Origin: a virus
Virus record (IMG/VR): IMGVR_UViG_3300027708_000287
Location: 1 to 24,523 of that record
Direction: 5' to 3' (one strand)
Length of the DNA stretch: 24,523 nt
The translations under genes were made by a program, and so were the position numbers. The notes under the pieces are model-generated. The model saw nothing but the letters and a program-made list of their open reading frames with translations, ran no database searches and was not told the DNA's origin. This document shows positions 15,268-22,549 of the stretch, one piece after another (position 1 is the stretch's first letter; every line of letters starts with the position of its first letter).

Positions 15268-17345
15268 GTTGTTTTGGCTGTCACATTAACAACGATTGCA
15301 CCAGAATCATACGGATCAATTGTAATAATTCTATTATATGAAGATGAAATGATTGTTGTGGTTGGCTTGGCTGTGATTGTTAATTGTCCTAAATCATTAT
15401 TGACCTGAATTGGACCAAAAGAATTCAATGTAACAATACCTTCAACATAATCAATCGTACCAATACTATTATTGAATACTGTTTTAACATTTTGTGAATC
15501 GTTGTAGTATGTTCTGAGTGTACCATAACGACCAATCAATGTGGCAGTAGCAGCACCAAGAGCGCCAGTTGTATCAGCGGCATTTGGTGTAATCTGTACA
15601 ATAGCACTTGTATATCCTGTACCAGCAGTCAACACATTAATTGCTCGGATTGAACCAGAACTTGTAATAACTGCTTCAGCAGTAGCACCTGTACCGTCAC
15701 CAAGTATTGTGACTGTTGGTGTAAACTGATAACCATAACCAGGATTAATAATAGCAATGGATTCTAAACCACCAGTAGATGTTGGAACTTCTTCAATATA
15801 AACACCATCAATGATGTTGGCCAAGTTTAATGGATTTCTAAATTGTACGGATGGAGAACTTGTTACACCACTTTGGAACATACCACGTTCTAATGATGTA
15901 CCATAGTATAGATTGTAAGTAGATGGTGTTGTTAAATTTGGATAGAATTTTTTCTGTAATTTAACAGTAATCTCATTAGTAATAATTGAATTCGACACAG
16001 CAGCAATAGCATTTGTGAAATCTGTTGCTGAGAATGTAGAATTAAATGTGTTTAGATTTGTGATAGCTAGATTACTAATTGCTGTTTTTACCGCAGACTG
16101 TATCTGTGCGGATGTTAAGTTTGTTTTCTTTGTATCATACAACACATTTGCAGTCATCTGAATATAAGTATAATCCGGATCAACCAATGTTGGTTCTACT
16201 GTCATCACCGAAACTGGTTTAATAACATCAGTAATCAATCTTTGTTTCTGTGTAGCTGTTAATGTATAAGCACCTGCTGGTTTAACAGCGATGAATACTT
16301 GACCATATACTGGTGTCGAGTTCTCTTGACCACCCCACACATTCACTGCATCAAAAGCATAACCTAAATTATTTTGTTGAATGACTGTGATATAATCTTC
16401 TTTGGTTACCGCACGTTTCTGTGCTGAATATGCCTTAGGTGCCTGAAACTTGATAGAATCGATTGTTTCTTTCACCGAGCCTGTTGTTGCAGCAGAGATT
16501 GGTGTAATAGCCGTATTTCCATAACCACCAACTGAATCCATCAATACAAAGTTATTGGCACCAGCCGCATCTGTTCCTGATGTAACAACATAAGAAACTA
16601 TTACTATATTACCGTTGGTTAGTTGTTTACCGAGTATATTATCACCAAAGTAAATATCATATGTACCATCTAAACTTTCTTGTAAGAAATATACAAGCGA
16701 TGAACTGTTTAATGTAAGATAGTTTTCTGCTTTTGTGTAGATTTGATAAGAAGCATTTGCAGATGATTGTTGTACCAATACCTGTAAAGTTGTAGTATCC
16801 AGATTTGTTTCTGGTATATTAAACTTGTATTTTGGATTTGATGTAGAATTGACCGTGAACGATAATGTTGACGGAATACCCTGTTTGATACTTACAGAAG
16901 GAAATGTTGCTGTATTAGCAGAAACCGCAACTGTCGTTGAGTCGGTTGTAACAAAGTTATAGTTAATACCATCAATAGCTTCTGACATGAAAGTTGTGAA
17001 CTTTGGAAGTGTCAATGATGCAGCAGATACTTGGTTTACAACAAATCTGATTGTGGCTGCTGGAGACAATGATGATTGTGGTATATAATTTAGTAACTTG
17101 GCCTGAGAAACAACTGAACTTCTTTGAATTGCTGAGTCCAAGAACATTTCATTGGCAACCATGTTCAAGTAATAGGCATTGTATTGTGTATTGTAAGCCA
17201 AAACGTCTAACAATGTAGAAAGCGCAGAGCCTTCATAGTTATAATCTTTTAGTGTATCTTGACTTTGTAAGTAAGTTTTCAGATTGTTTTTAATTGTATT
17301 AAAATCTAAATCTGTCATCAGAATTTGTGAATTAGCACCAGCCAT
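15264..17345 (-). CDS. gp6: gp6 baseplate wedge protein
   Basis: A 693-residue protein close in length to T4 gp6 (660), the dimeric wedge component that forms the inner ring of the baseplate and relates to the gpJ/Mu gp47 family. The N-terminus (DLDFNTIKNNLKTYLQSQ, GSALSTLLDVLAYNTQYNAY, VANEMFLDSAIQRSSVVSQA, KLLNYIPQS) is characteristic. The middle block (RAVTKEDYITVIQQN, VYGQVFIAVKP) is the region conserved with gpJ-like proteins. A GxGY module at residues 526-603 sits near the C-terminus. The gene starts two bases after the gp25 stop and ends overlapping the next gene by four bases. The order 25-6 is typical of contractile-tail baseplates. Confidence 0.92.
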   Translation of the reverse strand: MAGANSQILMTDLDFNTIKNNLKTYLQSQDTLKDYNYEGSALSTLLDVLAYNTQYNAYYLNMVANEMFLDSAIQRSSVVSQAKLLNYIPQSSLSPAATIRFVVNQVSAASLTLPKFTTFMSEAIDGINYNFVTTDSTTVAVSANTATFPSVSIKQGIPSTLSFTVNSTSNPKYKFNIPETNLDTTTLQVLVQQSSANASYQIYTKAENYLTLNSSSLVYFLQESLDGTYDIYFGDNILGKQLTNGNIVIVSYVVTSGTDAAGANNFVLMDSVGGYGNTAITPISAATTGSVKETIDSIKFQAPKAYSAQKRAVTKEDYITVIQQNNLGYAFDAVNVWGGQENSTPVYGQVFIAVKPAGAYTLTATQKQRLITDVIKPVSVMTVEPTLVDPDYTYIQMTANVLYDTKKTNLTSAQIQSAVKTAISNLAITNLNTFNSTFSATDFTNAIAAVSNSIITNEITVKLQKKFYPNLTTPSTYNLYYGTSLERGMFQSGVTSSPSVQFRNPLNLANIIDGVYIEEVPTSTGGLESIAIINPGYGYQFTPTVTILGDGTGATAEAVITSSGSIRAINVLTAGTGYTSAIVQITPNAADTTGALGAATATLIGRYGTLRTYYNDSQNVKTVFNNSIGTIDYVEGIVTLNSFGPIQVNNDLGQLTITAKPTTTIISSSYNRIITIDPYDSGAIVVNVTAKTT
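15537..15770 (-). repeat. GxGY beta-repeat module inserted in gp6
   Basis: Residues 526-603 of gp6 form two units: LESIAIINPGYGYQFTPTVT followed by ILGDGTGATAEAV, and IRAINVLTAGTGYTSAIVQI followed by GALGAATATLIG. The module lies near the C-terminus, after the gpJ-like core. Confidence 0.8.
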
Positions 17346-17346
17346 T

Positions 17347-17739
17347 TTATCTGTTTCTCTCTAAAAGAATTGTTGTTGTTGTTGGTAGCGTTGCATTTTC
17401 TACATAGAATGTTATCGTAACATTATAGGCATTTAAATCTGGTTGTGATGACACTTTGACACTTTGTATTTTAGCTCTAGGTTCATAATTAGTAATCAGA
17501 TTTGTTATAATAGTTTCCATCGTGGACGCCACAATAGGAGATATGTTTTCAAATAATAGACCAGTAATCTGAGAACCTAGGTCTGGATTGAATAAACGGT
17601 CATAGTTTTGAGTATTTAACAGATTCCTAATGGAACGAGAAACCGCCTGAGCGTCATAACTTAACGCAACATCAGCCGTCACAGGTTTCTTGGTAAAAGC
17701 GAAATCTATGTCGGAATATATCTTGTTTATGGTTGCCAT
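17347..17739 (-). CDS. gp25: gp25 baseplate wedge / sheath initiator
   Basis: A 130-residue protein, almost the length of T4 gp25 (132). It shares with T4 gp25 the N-terminus of the type MATINKIYSDID, the motif FNPDLGSQITGLLFENISP at residues 50-68, and the conserved NYEPR at 84-88 before a C-terminal beta region. In T4 and related contractile machines gp25 joins the wedge core to the first sheath ring through an EPR-containing core. Here Glu86, Pro87 and Arg88 are intact. The gene lies directly before gp6, as in most contractile-tail systems. The start follows a CATAAATA box by four bases, with no clear Shine-Dalgarno. Confidence 0.95.
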   Translation of the reverse strand: MATINKIYSDIDFAFTKKPVTADVALSYDAQAVSRSIRNLLNTQNYDRLFNPDLGSQITGLLFENISPIVASTMETIITNLITNYEPRAKIQSVKVSSQPDLNAYNVTITFYVENATLPTTTTILLERNR

Positions 17740-17743
17740 CTTT

Positions 17744-17751
17744 TATTTATG
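17744..17751 (-). promoter_or_regulatory. Late-promoter-like CATAAATA box before gp25
   Basis: The leftward strand reads CATAAATAAAAGATGG. It contains a NATAAATA octamer that overlaps the TAA of the preceding gene and ends four bases before the gp25 start. The layout is the same as before gp8. The spacing is too short for a usual leader, so a real promoter here would give a leaderless or internally started message. Confidence 0.3.
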
Positions 17752-18559
17752 AGTTAATCCTGGTCTTTAACTTGTCAGTACCAATATAATTATTTAATAT
17801 ATACAACTCGGTTTGACCTGGACTTGAGAATTGTTTGAGTTGGTTATAATTTGATACAATGTTTTGTGAGTTATAATAGAAGTTCACATCACCGTTTCTA
17901 CGATTATTCATAAGATTTACTATAACATTTATATTATTAGCAATTGTTGATATTTGATTTGATGTCAAATTACTTGAATATGTTATTGTAGGTGGTTCTC
18001 CTCCATCTGAAGAAGAAGATATACTGTTTGCAATTGTATTTGCATATGCAATTATTGTATTATATGAAGCATTTAAACTATTAGATATTGTTAAACTAGT
18101 AAAATTACCCATCATAGGAGCATTATTTTGTATGTTATCAGATTTGGTTACAATCAACATGACAATTTTACTCACACCAATGACTGAATTGTATGTTGGT
18201 AAAGTAGGTTGATCCAAATCCATACCCGAAACACCAGAAATTCTATTTGTATGAGAGTAAAAACTATTACAAGAAGCTACCAAAGAATTAGCCGAACTCA
18301 TAACATTAGACAAATTTGCTACATTATAAGCTCCTGTTATTATAATAATATTATTTGCAATATTCCATATATTTTTTGTAACATTACCAACAGGATTTTG
18401 AAAATAACCACCAACAGTATTACTGGAAACATCTTCAGTTTGCCAAGTGTTTAACAATGATGGCATAGAATTCATTGTATACGCCACATTTGCGGATAAA
18501 GGAGTCACAACATTTGCTGTGTTTGCGGAATCATAACCTAATCTACCAAAAATACTCAT
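17747..18559 (-). CDS. Unknown protein between spike and gp25, probably virion-associated
   Basis: A 270-residue protein unusually rich in Asn, Ser and Ile, without a signal peptide or recognised catalytic motif. The N-terminal part is MSIFGRLGYDSANTANVV. The middle holds a more hydrophobic stretch, VIGVSKIVMLIVTKSDNIQN, followed by NAPMMGNFTSLTIS. Residues 180-188 are an SSSSDGGEP linker. The C-terminus is SSPGQTELYILNNYIGTDKL followed by KTRI. A good ribosome site (AAAGGA) lies seven bases before the start. Its place between the spike-tip gene and gp25 makes a hub or wedge structural or assembly role likely. Its helix-prone, Asn-rich sequence does not look like a PAAR tip. T4 has hub assembly genes 26, 28 and 51 in comparable company, but I see no sequence match to any of them. 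Confidence 0.7.
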   Translation of the reverse strand: MSIFGRLGYDSANTANVVTPLSANVAYTMNSMPSLLNTWQTEDVSSNTVGGYFQNPVGNVTKNIWNIANNIIIITGAYNVANLSNVMSSANSLVASCNSFYSHTNRISGVSGMDLDQPTLPTYNSVIGVSKIVMLIVTKSDNIQNNAPMMGNFTSLTISNSLNASYNTIIAYANTIANSISSSSDGGEPPTITYSSNLTSNQISTIANNINVIVNLMNNRRNGDVNFYYNSQNIVSNYNQLKQFSSPGQTELYILNNYIGTDKLKTRINS

Positions 18560-18569
18560 ATTATATCCT

Positions 18570-19433
18570 TTAAATCATCGGACTTAGTGGTGAACTTGTT
18601 GGAAAACCTTTATTTCCAATATGTGCATGAACATCAAATATTGTTGTATTCACCAAATCGGTCATCAAACCAGCAGACATCAAACCAAAATTACCAATTG
18701 GTGCGTTCACTGAAACGCCGGCATTAATTAAAAGACCAGCATTAATGGTACCTACACAAATAATATTTCCTGGTACAGGTATAGGAAAACCTACTGATAC
18801 ACCACCGAGCATCGTAACAAATCCATCTTTACCTGCACTCATACCACCCAAAGGTGATGTATCAACTCTATTATCAGAATATATATTTCCAGCCATAATT
18901 TGGCCACGAACCCTCAAGTTTCCATCCGTATTAACACTTCCGCTCTTGATGTGTAAACCACCAGGTCCAGCGCCAGTAGTGAGTGTCATACCAACTTGAG
19001 CAGTTACATCAGAATATCCTTCAACCACTTGTGTGAAGTTTCCTTTAATGTGTTGAGTTACATCACCTTCAATATTTTCAATTTTATTGCCCATCACTTG
19101 CATGTTAATGTCACCAAAAACTGTAATATTTAATTTTTTGGCAAGATTTCCATCATCTACACCAATAGAAATGTTATGGTCACCAAGTGTGATTGTATAA
19201 CCATCACCAAATATTTTATGTACCTCATCACCATTTGGATGCATCTCAATGAATGTATTAGCACGATGTTGTAAACGTACCCTCTCACGACCTTTAGTAT
19301 CATCCAATTCAAACATATGACCAGACCTGGTCTGTGTCACATTATTGTATGGATATTTTGGTTGATAATCTGTATTGGCTGCTGATTCCGGTTCATTCCA
19401 GCCCCAAAATGCGTCAGGTTTGTTCATGCCCAT
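18570..19433 (-). CDS. gp5C: gp5C-like membrane-piercing spike (separate gene)
   Basis: A 287-residue protein corresponding to the C-terminal needle of T4 gp5. The segment TRSGHMFELDDTKGRERVRL at residues 35-54, followed by FIEMHPNGDEVHKIFGDGYT, is the entry of the VgrG/gp5C beta-prism. Repeats of the type GDINMQVMGNKIENIEGDVT then run on and would form the trimeric triangular needle. Near the C-terminus, FDVHAHIGNKG carries His269-x-His271, the HxH motif that binds iron at the tip of related spikes such as P2 gpV. In T4 this part is cleaved from one gp5 precursor, whereas here it has its own start. ATG 19433-19431 follows AAGG by four bases. A second ATG two codons later (19427) overlaps the preceding stop as ATGA and is a plausible alternative start. 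Confidence 0.85.
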   Translation of the reverse strand: MGMNKPDAFWGWNEPESAANTDYQPKYPYNNVTQTRSGHMFELDDTKGRERVRLQHRANTFIEMHPNGDEVHKIFGDGYTITLGDHNISIGVDDGNLAKKLNITVFGDINMQVMGNKIENIEGDVTQHIKGNFTQVVEGYSDVTAQVGMTLTTGAGPGGLHIKSGSVNTDGNLRVRGQIMAGNIYSDNRVDTSPLGGMSAGKDGFVTMLGGVSVGFPIPVPGNIICVGTINAGLLINAGVSVNAPIGNFGLMSAGLMTDLVNTTIFDVHAHIGNKGFPTSSPLSPMI

Positions 19434-20599
19434 TGTACCTTATTAGGATCAAAATTACTTGCCTCTACCGTTGCCATTATAGTATTTGCATTTCCATATG
19501 TATTCGAAACATATTGAATAATTGTATTACTGTGGTCTAAATGTGGATCTGTAAATATACCTTTTAAATTATCTGGTATAACTATTGAATCAAGTTCGCT
19601 TTGTTGTTTACCAAGTAACTCATCAGCACCAGCCTGAATAGATTTACCCAATGTATCTATTGTAGCACCAATTTGACCTGGCACTGCTGCTACTTGTGCA
19701 ACAAATGCTTTAGCACCATTCAAGAATCTCGTTATACAATCTTGTACCATTGCTAAGAATCTTGCTGGTAAACTTTGTAAATATGTAATAATATCATTGA
19801 TATTTTTAACCAAATAATATATAGTTGCTGCTATCTCAACATATTCAGCAATATCTTTTATGAAGTCATTGATATCCTGAAGTGTGGCAGTAACTTTGGC
19901 GTAAATAATTGATGATACTCCGGTTGGATCAAAACTTATTGCTGCTATTATTCCTTTTATAGCTAATGTAATAGTATCGTTTAATTTTTTAATTAAGAAA
20001 GCAATAAAGTTAGCAGCATTATTTTTACCTTTTTTAATAGCTTGAGTGATTGCCGTTACTGGATTGATAAGACCACCTAATCCAATATCAAATTGAAATT
20101 GATATCTAAAATCACAAACATGACTTAGTGCTGAGTTTGTTAATGATATACCTGTACCAGCAACAATACCTCTTGAGATGTATGAATTGGTTGTTGGATT
20201 TTTTTTGGCTGCTTCAGCAATTGCATCTGGCATAGCAGGCGCATCTGGTTCTGCTTTGTTACCTGGAAATAAAGGTTGTGGTGAGAAACCCATGTTTGTG
20301 TTCCATGGATTTTCTGCTAAGTTTCTAACTCCAGGTAATATTGAAACAATATATGGATTCTGTGTAGATTCACCATCACTAAAATAACCAGTAACATAAG
20401 CACCTGGTTCAGGTACATTAAATGAACCTGACATATTTGGTCCTGTCATTAGTGTGGACCAAGGCAAGGCTGCTGTAGGTAAAGCAATCAAATCTTCAGT
20501 ATGATAACCAAAGATACGAACTTTCACACGACCGAGTTGTAATGGATCATCAATGTTTTCTACAACACCGATCCACGATTTACCAATAAAATTATTCAT
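19424..20599 (-). CDS. gp5: gp5-like hub protein: OB-fold without lysozyme
   Basis: A 391-residue protein. Residues 1-92 match the OB-fold of T4 gp5, seen in FIGKSWIGVVENIDDPLQLG, RVKVRIFGYHTEDL, LPWSTLMTGPN, FNVPEPGAYVTGYFSDGEST and NPYIVSILPGV. This domain sits under the gp27 trimer. T4 gp5 continues into a lysozyme domain, but here no T4-lysozyme-type catalytic region is visible. Residues about 180-335 are instead a long run of hydrophobic and amphipathic helices (NFIAFLIKKLNDTITLAIKG, EYVEIAATIYYLVKNINDII, YLQSLPARFLAMVQDCI). It overlaps the gp27-like gene upstream by 8 bases and the spike gene downstream by 10. The hub role is secure. The function of the helical part is unknown. Confidence 0.87.
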   Translation of the reverse strand: MNNFIGKSWIGVVENIDDPLQLGRVKVRIFGYHTEDLIALPTAALPWSTLMTGPNMSGSFNVPEPGAYVTGYFSDGESTQNPYIVSILPGVRNLAENPWNTNMGFSPQPLFPGNKAEPDAPAMPDAIAEAAKKNPTTNSYISRGIVAGTGISLTNSALSHVCDFRYQFQFDIGLGGLINPVTAITQAIKKGKNNAANFIAFLIKKLNDTITLAIKGIIAAISFDPTGVSSIIYAKVTATLQDINDFIKDIAEYVEIAATIYYLVKNINDIITYLQSLPARFLAMVQDCITRFLNGAKAFVAQVAAVPGQIGATIDTLGKSIQAGADELLGKQQSELDSIVIPDNLKGIFTDPHLDHSNTIIQYVSNTYGNANTIMATVEASNFDPNKVQWA

Positions 20600-21950
20600 T
20601 TTTTGCTGTTGAACTGTTTGTTGAACCTATTGGAGTTTCGTAACTCTCTTTTGCTAATTCCATAATTGTCTGATAAGCACCTTGTGATTGTAGTACATGA
20701 CGTACAGCATTCACCAAATATTTACCTGAGTAATATGGATCTAATTCTTTTTTATCACCAGATGATGATAAATTATATATGTTAAAGACTACGGTCTTAC
20801 CAACAGTAAGTCCTGGATCACCAGGAACAACCACCTTCAACAATGTAAAGTTGGCTAAGCCAATCTGTGCTGTTCTATTTGGAACGTAATTCTCAACATA
20901 TACATCATTTGCAACAGAACCTGGTGAATCCTTTATGTATGGTACTTTGTACTGTTCTGAGTTACCAACCATAACTTTTACCACACTCTTTGAATTCTGA
21001 GTTGTTTTAAGACCAAATCTATTTGTATCGTTTATTGAAATACCATTACCTGCACCATTCATTGGTGTTGCGGTGTTTTTTTTGTATGTATCATAGTTAA
21101 AATCTGTAATCTTAAATGACCGAGTTAGTGGGTCAACTGATATCAATCTGTTTGCATATGTACCAGAAGATATGTCATTTAAAACATCAAAAGATTTAAC
21201 AAATTCATAATCCAAAACTGTTCTTATCTTCTCTTCCATTGGCATTTCATGGTTTATCTGCTGAACTTTGTAAGTATTATATGGATCTGTTGCCATCAAA
21301 GTTCTTAATGACTTGAAGTTGAAACCTTCTTTGTTTTCAAAGAATAACATATCAGCGCCAGCAGGCTTCTGTGTTTCTGGCCTTGCATAGGTAGATAACC
21401 AACTTATTGCTTCAAATGGTTTTAATGTGTTGAGATTGAAATTATAGAGTCCTCTAGTGTTCTCAATATTGAGTTTCTTTTTGATTTTTAAATCAGTTTG
21501 TAATATTCTCGTTACAGTCTTGTATATTTCTTCACCACCATCTGGTGCACCTTTTTGTAACTTAATTGATTCAGATAACATTAATTCTTCAGAACAGAAA
21601 TGTAATGTTATTTCTTCCGCTCTGTGATTACCAACCTGTTTTCTACTACTTGTGTATATTCTAAAGGTTCTTGATATGTTTTCTTTGGATGATTTAACTC
21701 TACCAAAATTCATTCGTAAATATTCATAACCTAAAAGTTGAAATTTTTGTAATAGACCTTGACCATCATATAATGTAACAGAACCAGAAACAGAGAAACT
21801 ATACAAATCTTCAAAATAAGAAATTTCTGTAACCAACTTTTGAACTAATATTTCTTGGCCTGTATGTGCAATGATAGTCAAATCATTTATGCTTGCACTT
21901 TGTGAGTAAAATAAACCACTCTCTGGTGGTATAGTTGTTGTTTCAGCCAT
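20592..21950 (-). CDS. gp27: gp27-like baseplate hub protein
   Basis: A 452-residue protein between gp53 and gp5. It begins with a polar segment, then beta-rich blocks: LTIIAHTGQEILVQKLVTEI, FSVSGSVTLYDGQGLLQKFQ, GYEYLRMNFG, HRAEEITLHFCSEEL and LKPFEAISWLSTYARP. The last two are typical of hub proteins of the gp27/gpD type, whose two tail-tube-like domains bridge the hexameric tube to the trimeric spike. T4 gp27 is 391 residues, so this version is somewhat longer. The immediate neighbour gp5, with which gp27 forms a complex in T4, supports the call. Sequence similarity to T4 gp27 itself is weak by eye. It starts one base after the gp53 stop and overlaps the gp5 start by eight bases. Confidence 0.78.
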   Translation of the reverse strand: MAETTTIPPESGLFYSQSASINDLTIIAHTGQEILVQKLVTEISYFEDLYSFSVSGSVTLYDGQGLLQKFQLLGYEYLRMNFGRVKSSKENISRTFRIYTSSRKQVGNHRAEEITLHFCSEELMLSESIKLQKGAPDGGEEIYKTVTRILQTDLKIKKKLNIENTRGLYNFNLNTLKPFEAISWLSTYARPETQKPAGADMLFFENKEGFNFKSLRTLMATDPYNTYKVQQINHEMPMEEKIRTVLDYEFVKSFDVLNDISSGTYANRLISVDPLTRSFKITDFNYDTYKKNTATPMNGAGNGISINDTNRFGLKTTQNSKSVVKVMVGNSEQYKVPYIKDSPGSVANDVYVENYVPNRTAQIGLANFTLLKVVVPGDPGLTVGKTVVFNIYNLSSSGDKKELDPYYSGKYLVNAVRHVLQSQGAYQTIMELAKESYETPIGSTNSSTAKNE

Positions 21951-21951
21951 C

Positions 21952-22548
21952 TTATCTCATCAAAGTTCGTAGTTCTATCTCAAATTCATTAACATAATTT
22001 TTATTCAATAACTGAATATTTCTTTTTGATTCATTTAATTCTAATTCATATGTGTAATAATCAACGGCTCTACCACTTGTTTGTACTGATACTTTTCCTG
22101 TTGGTAATGTGTATGATGATGTGCCTGATACGAGACTATTGTATGAGTCTTGGCTTATAACAACCGTATTTTTGGTTATTGTATTCGTTAATACATCAGT
22201 TTGTTCAACTATTTTTTCGTAATGATGTGCTGTCGAATATGGATTAAATGCCGTATACTTATCAACAATATATTTCTGAAAATTATTTCCACTTAATGGC
22301 CAATCCCATTGTGGGTCAATTATTCGATTTGCAAACAGAACAATCCAGTAACGATAAGAGTCGTTGTAATACTTATGTGCAACGATTTCTGGTGTATCAC
22401 CTTCTTGTATGTCGTATGTGTAGTATAACAAAGGACTTTTTAATGCTTCTGGAAGAATGTTGGCACGTGCCAGAAGATTTGTCAGAACTATGGTACCACC
22501 ATTATAATTTGTGGATAATATCTTTGGTAATGTATTAAAGTATTTCAT
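21952..22548 (-). CDS. gp53: gp53 baseplate wedge protein
   Basis: A 198-residue protein, the length of T4 gp53 (196). The core YYTYDIQEGDTPEIVAHKYY followed by NDSYRYWIVLFANRIIDPQW and DWPLSGNNFQKYI, at residues 42-94, is the LysM-like region conserved in gp53. In T4, gp53 clamps neighbouring wedges around the hub late in assembly. The C-terminal half is polar and ends ELNESKRNIQLLNKNYVNEF followed by EIELRTLMR, also typical. It begins one base after the gp48 stop, with AAGG nine bases before the ATG. The use of LysM as a protein-contact fold rather than for peptidoglycan binding is known for the family and not shown by this sequence. Confidence 0.93.
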   Translation of the reverse strand: MKYFNTLPKILSTNYNGGTIVLTNLLARANILPEALKSPLLYYTYDIQEGDTPEIVAHKYYNDSYRYWIVLFANRIIDPQWDWPLSGNNFQKYIVDKYTAFNPYSTAHHYEKIVEQTDVLTNTITKNTVVISQDSYNSLVSGTSSYTLPTGKVSVQTSGRAVDYYTYELELNESKRNIQLLNKNYVNEFEIELRTLMR

Positions 22549-22549
22549 T

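Noticed and set aside
19424-19433. Programmed ribosomal frameshift joining gp5 and the spike
   Set aside because: The overlap has no classical slippery heptamer, and the spike frame has its own ATG with AAGG upstream, so independent initiation is the simpler reading.
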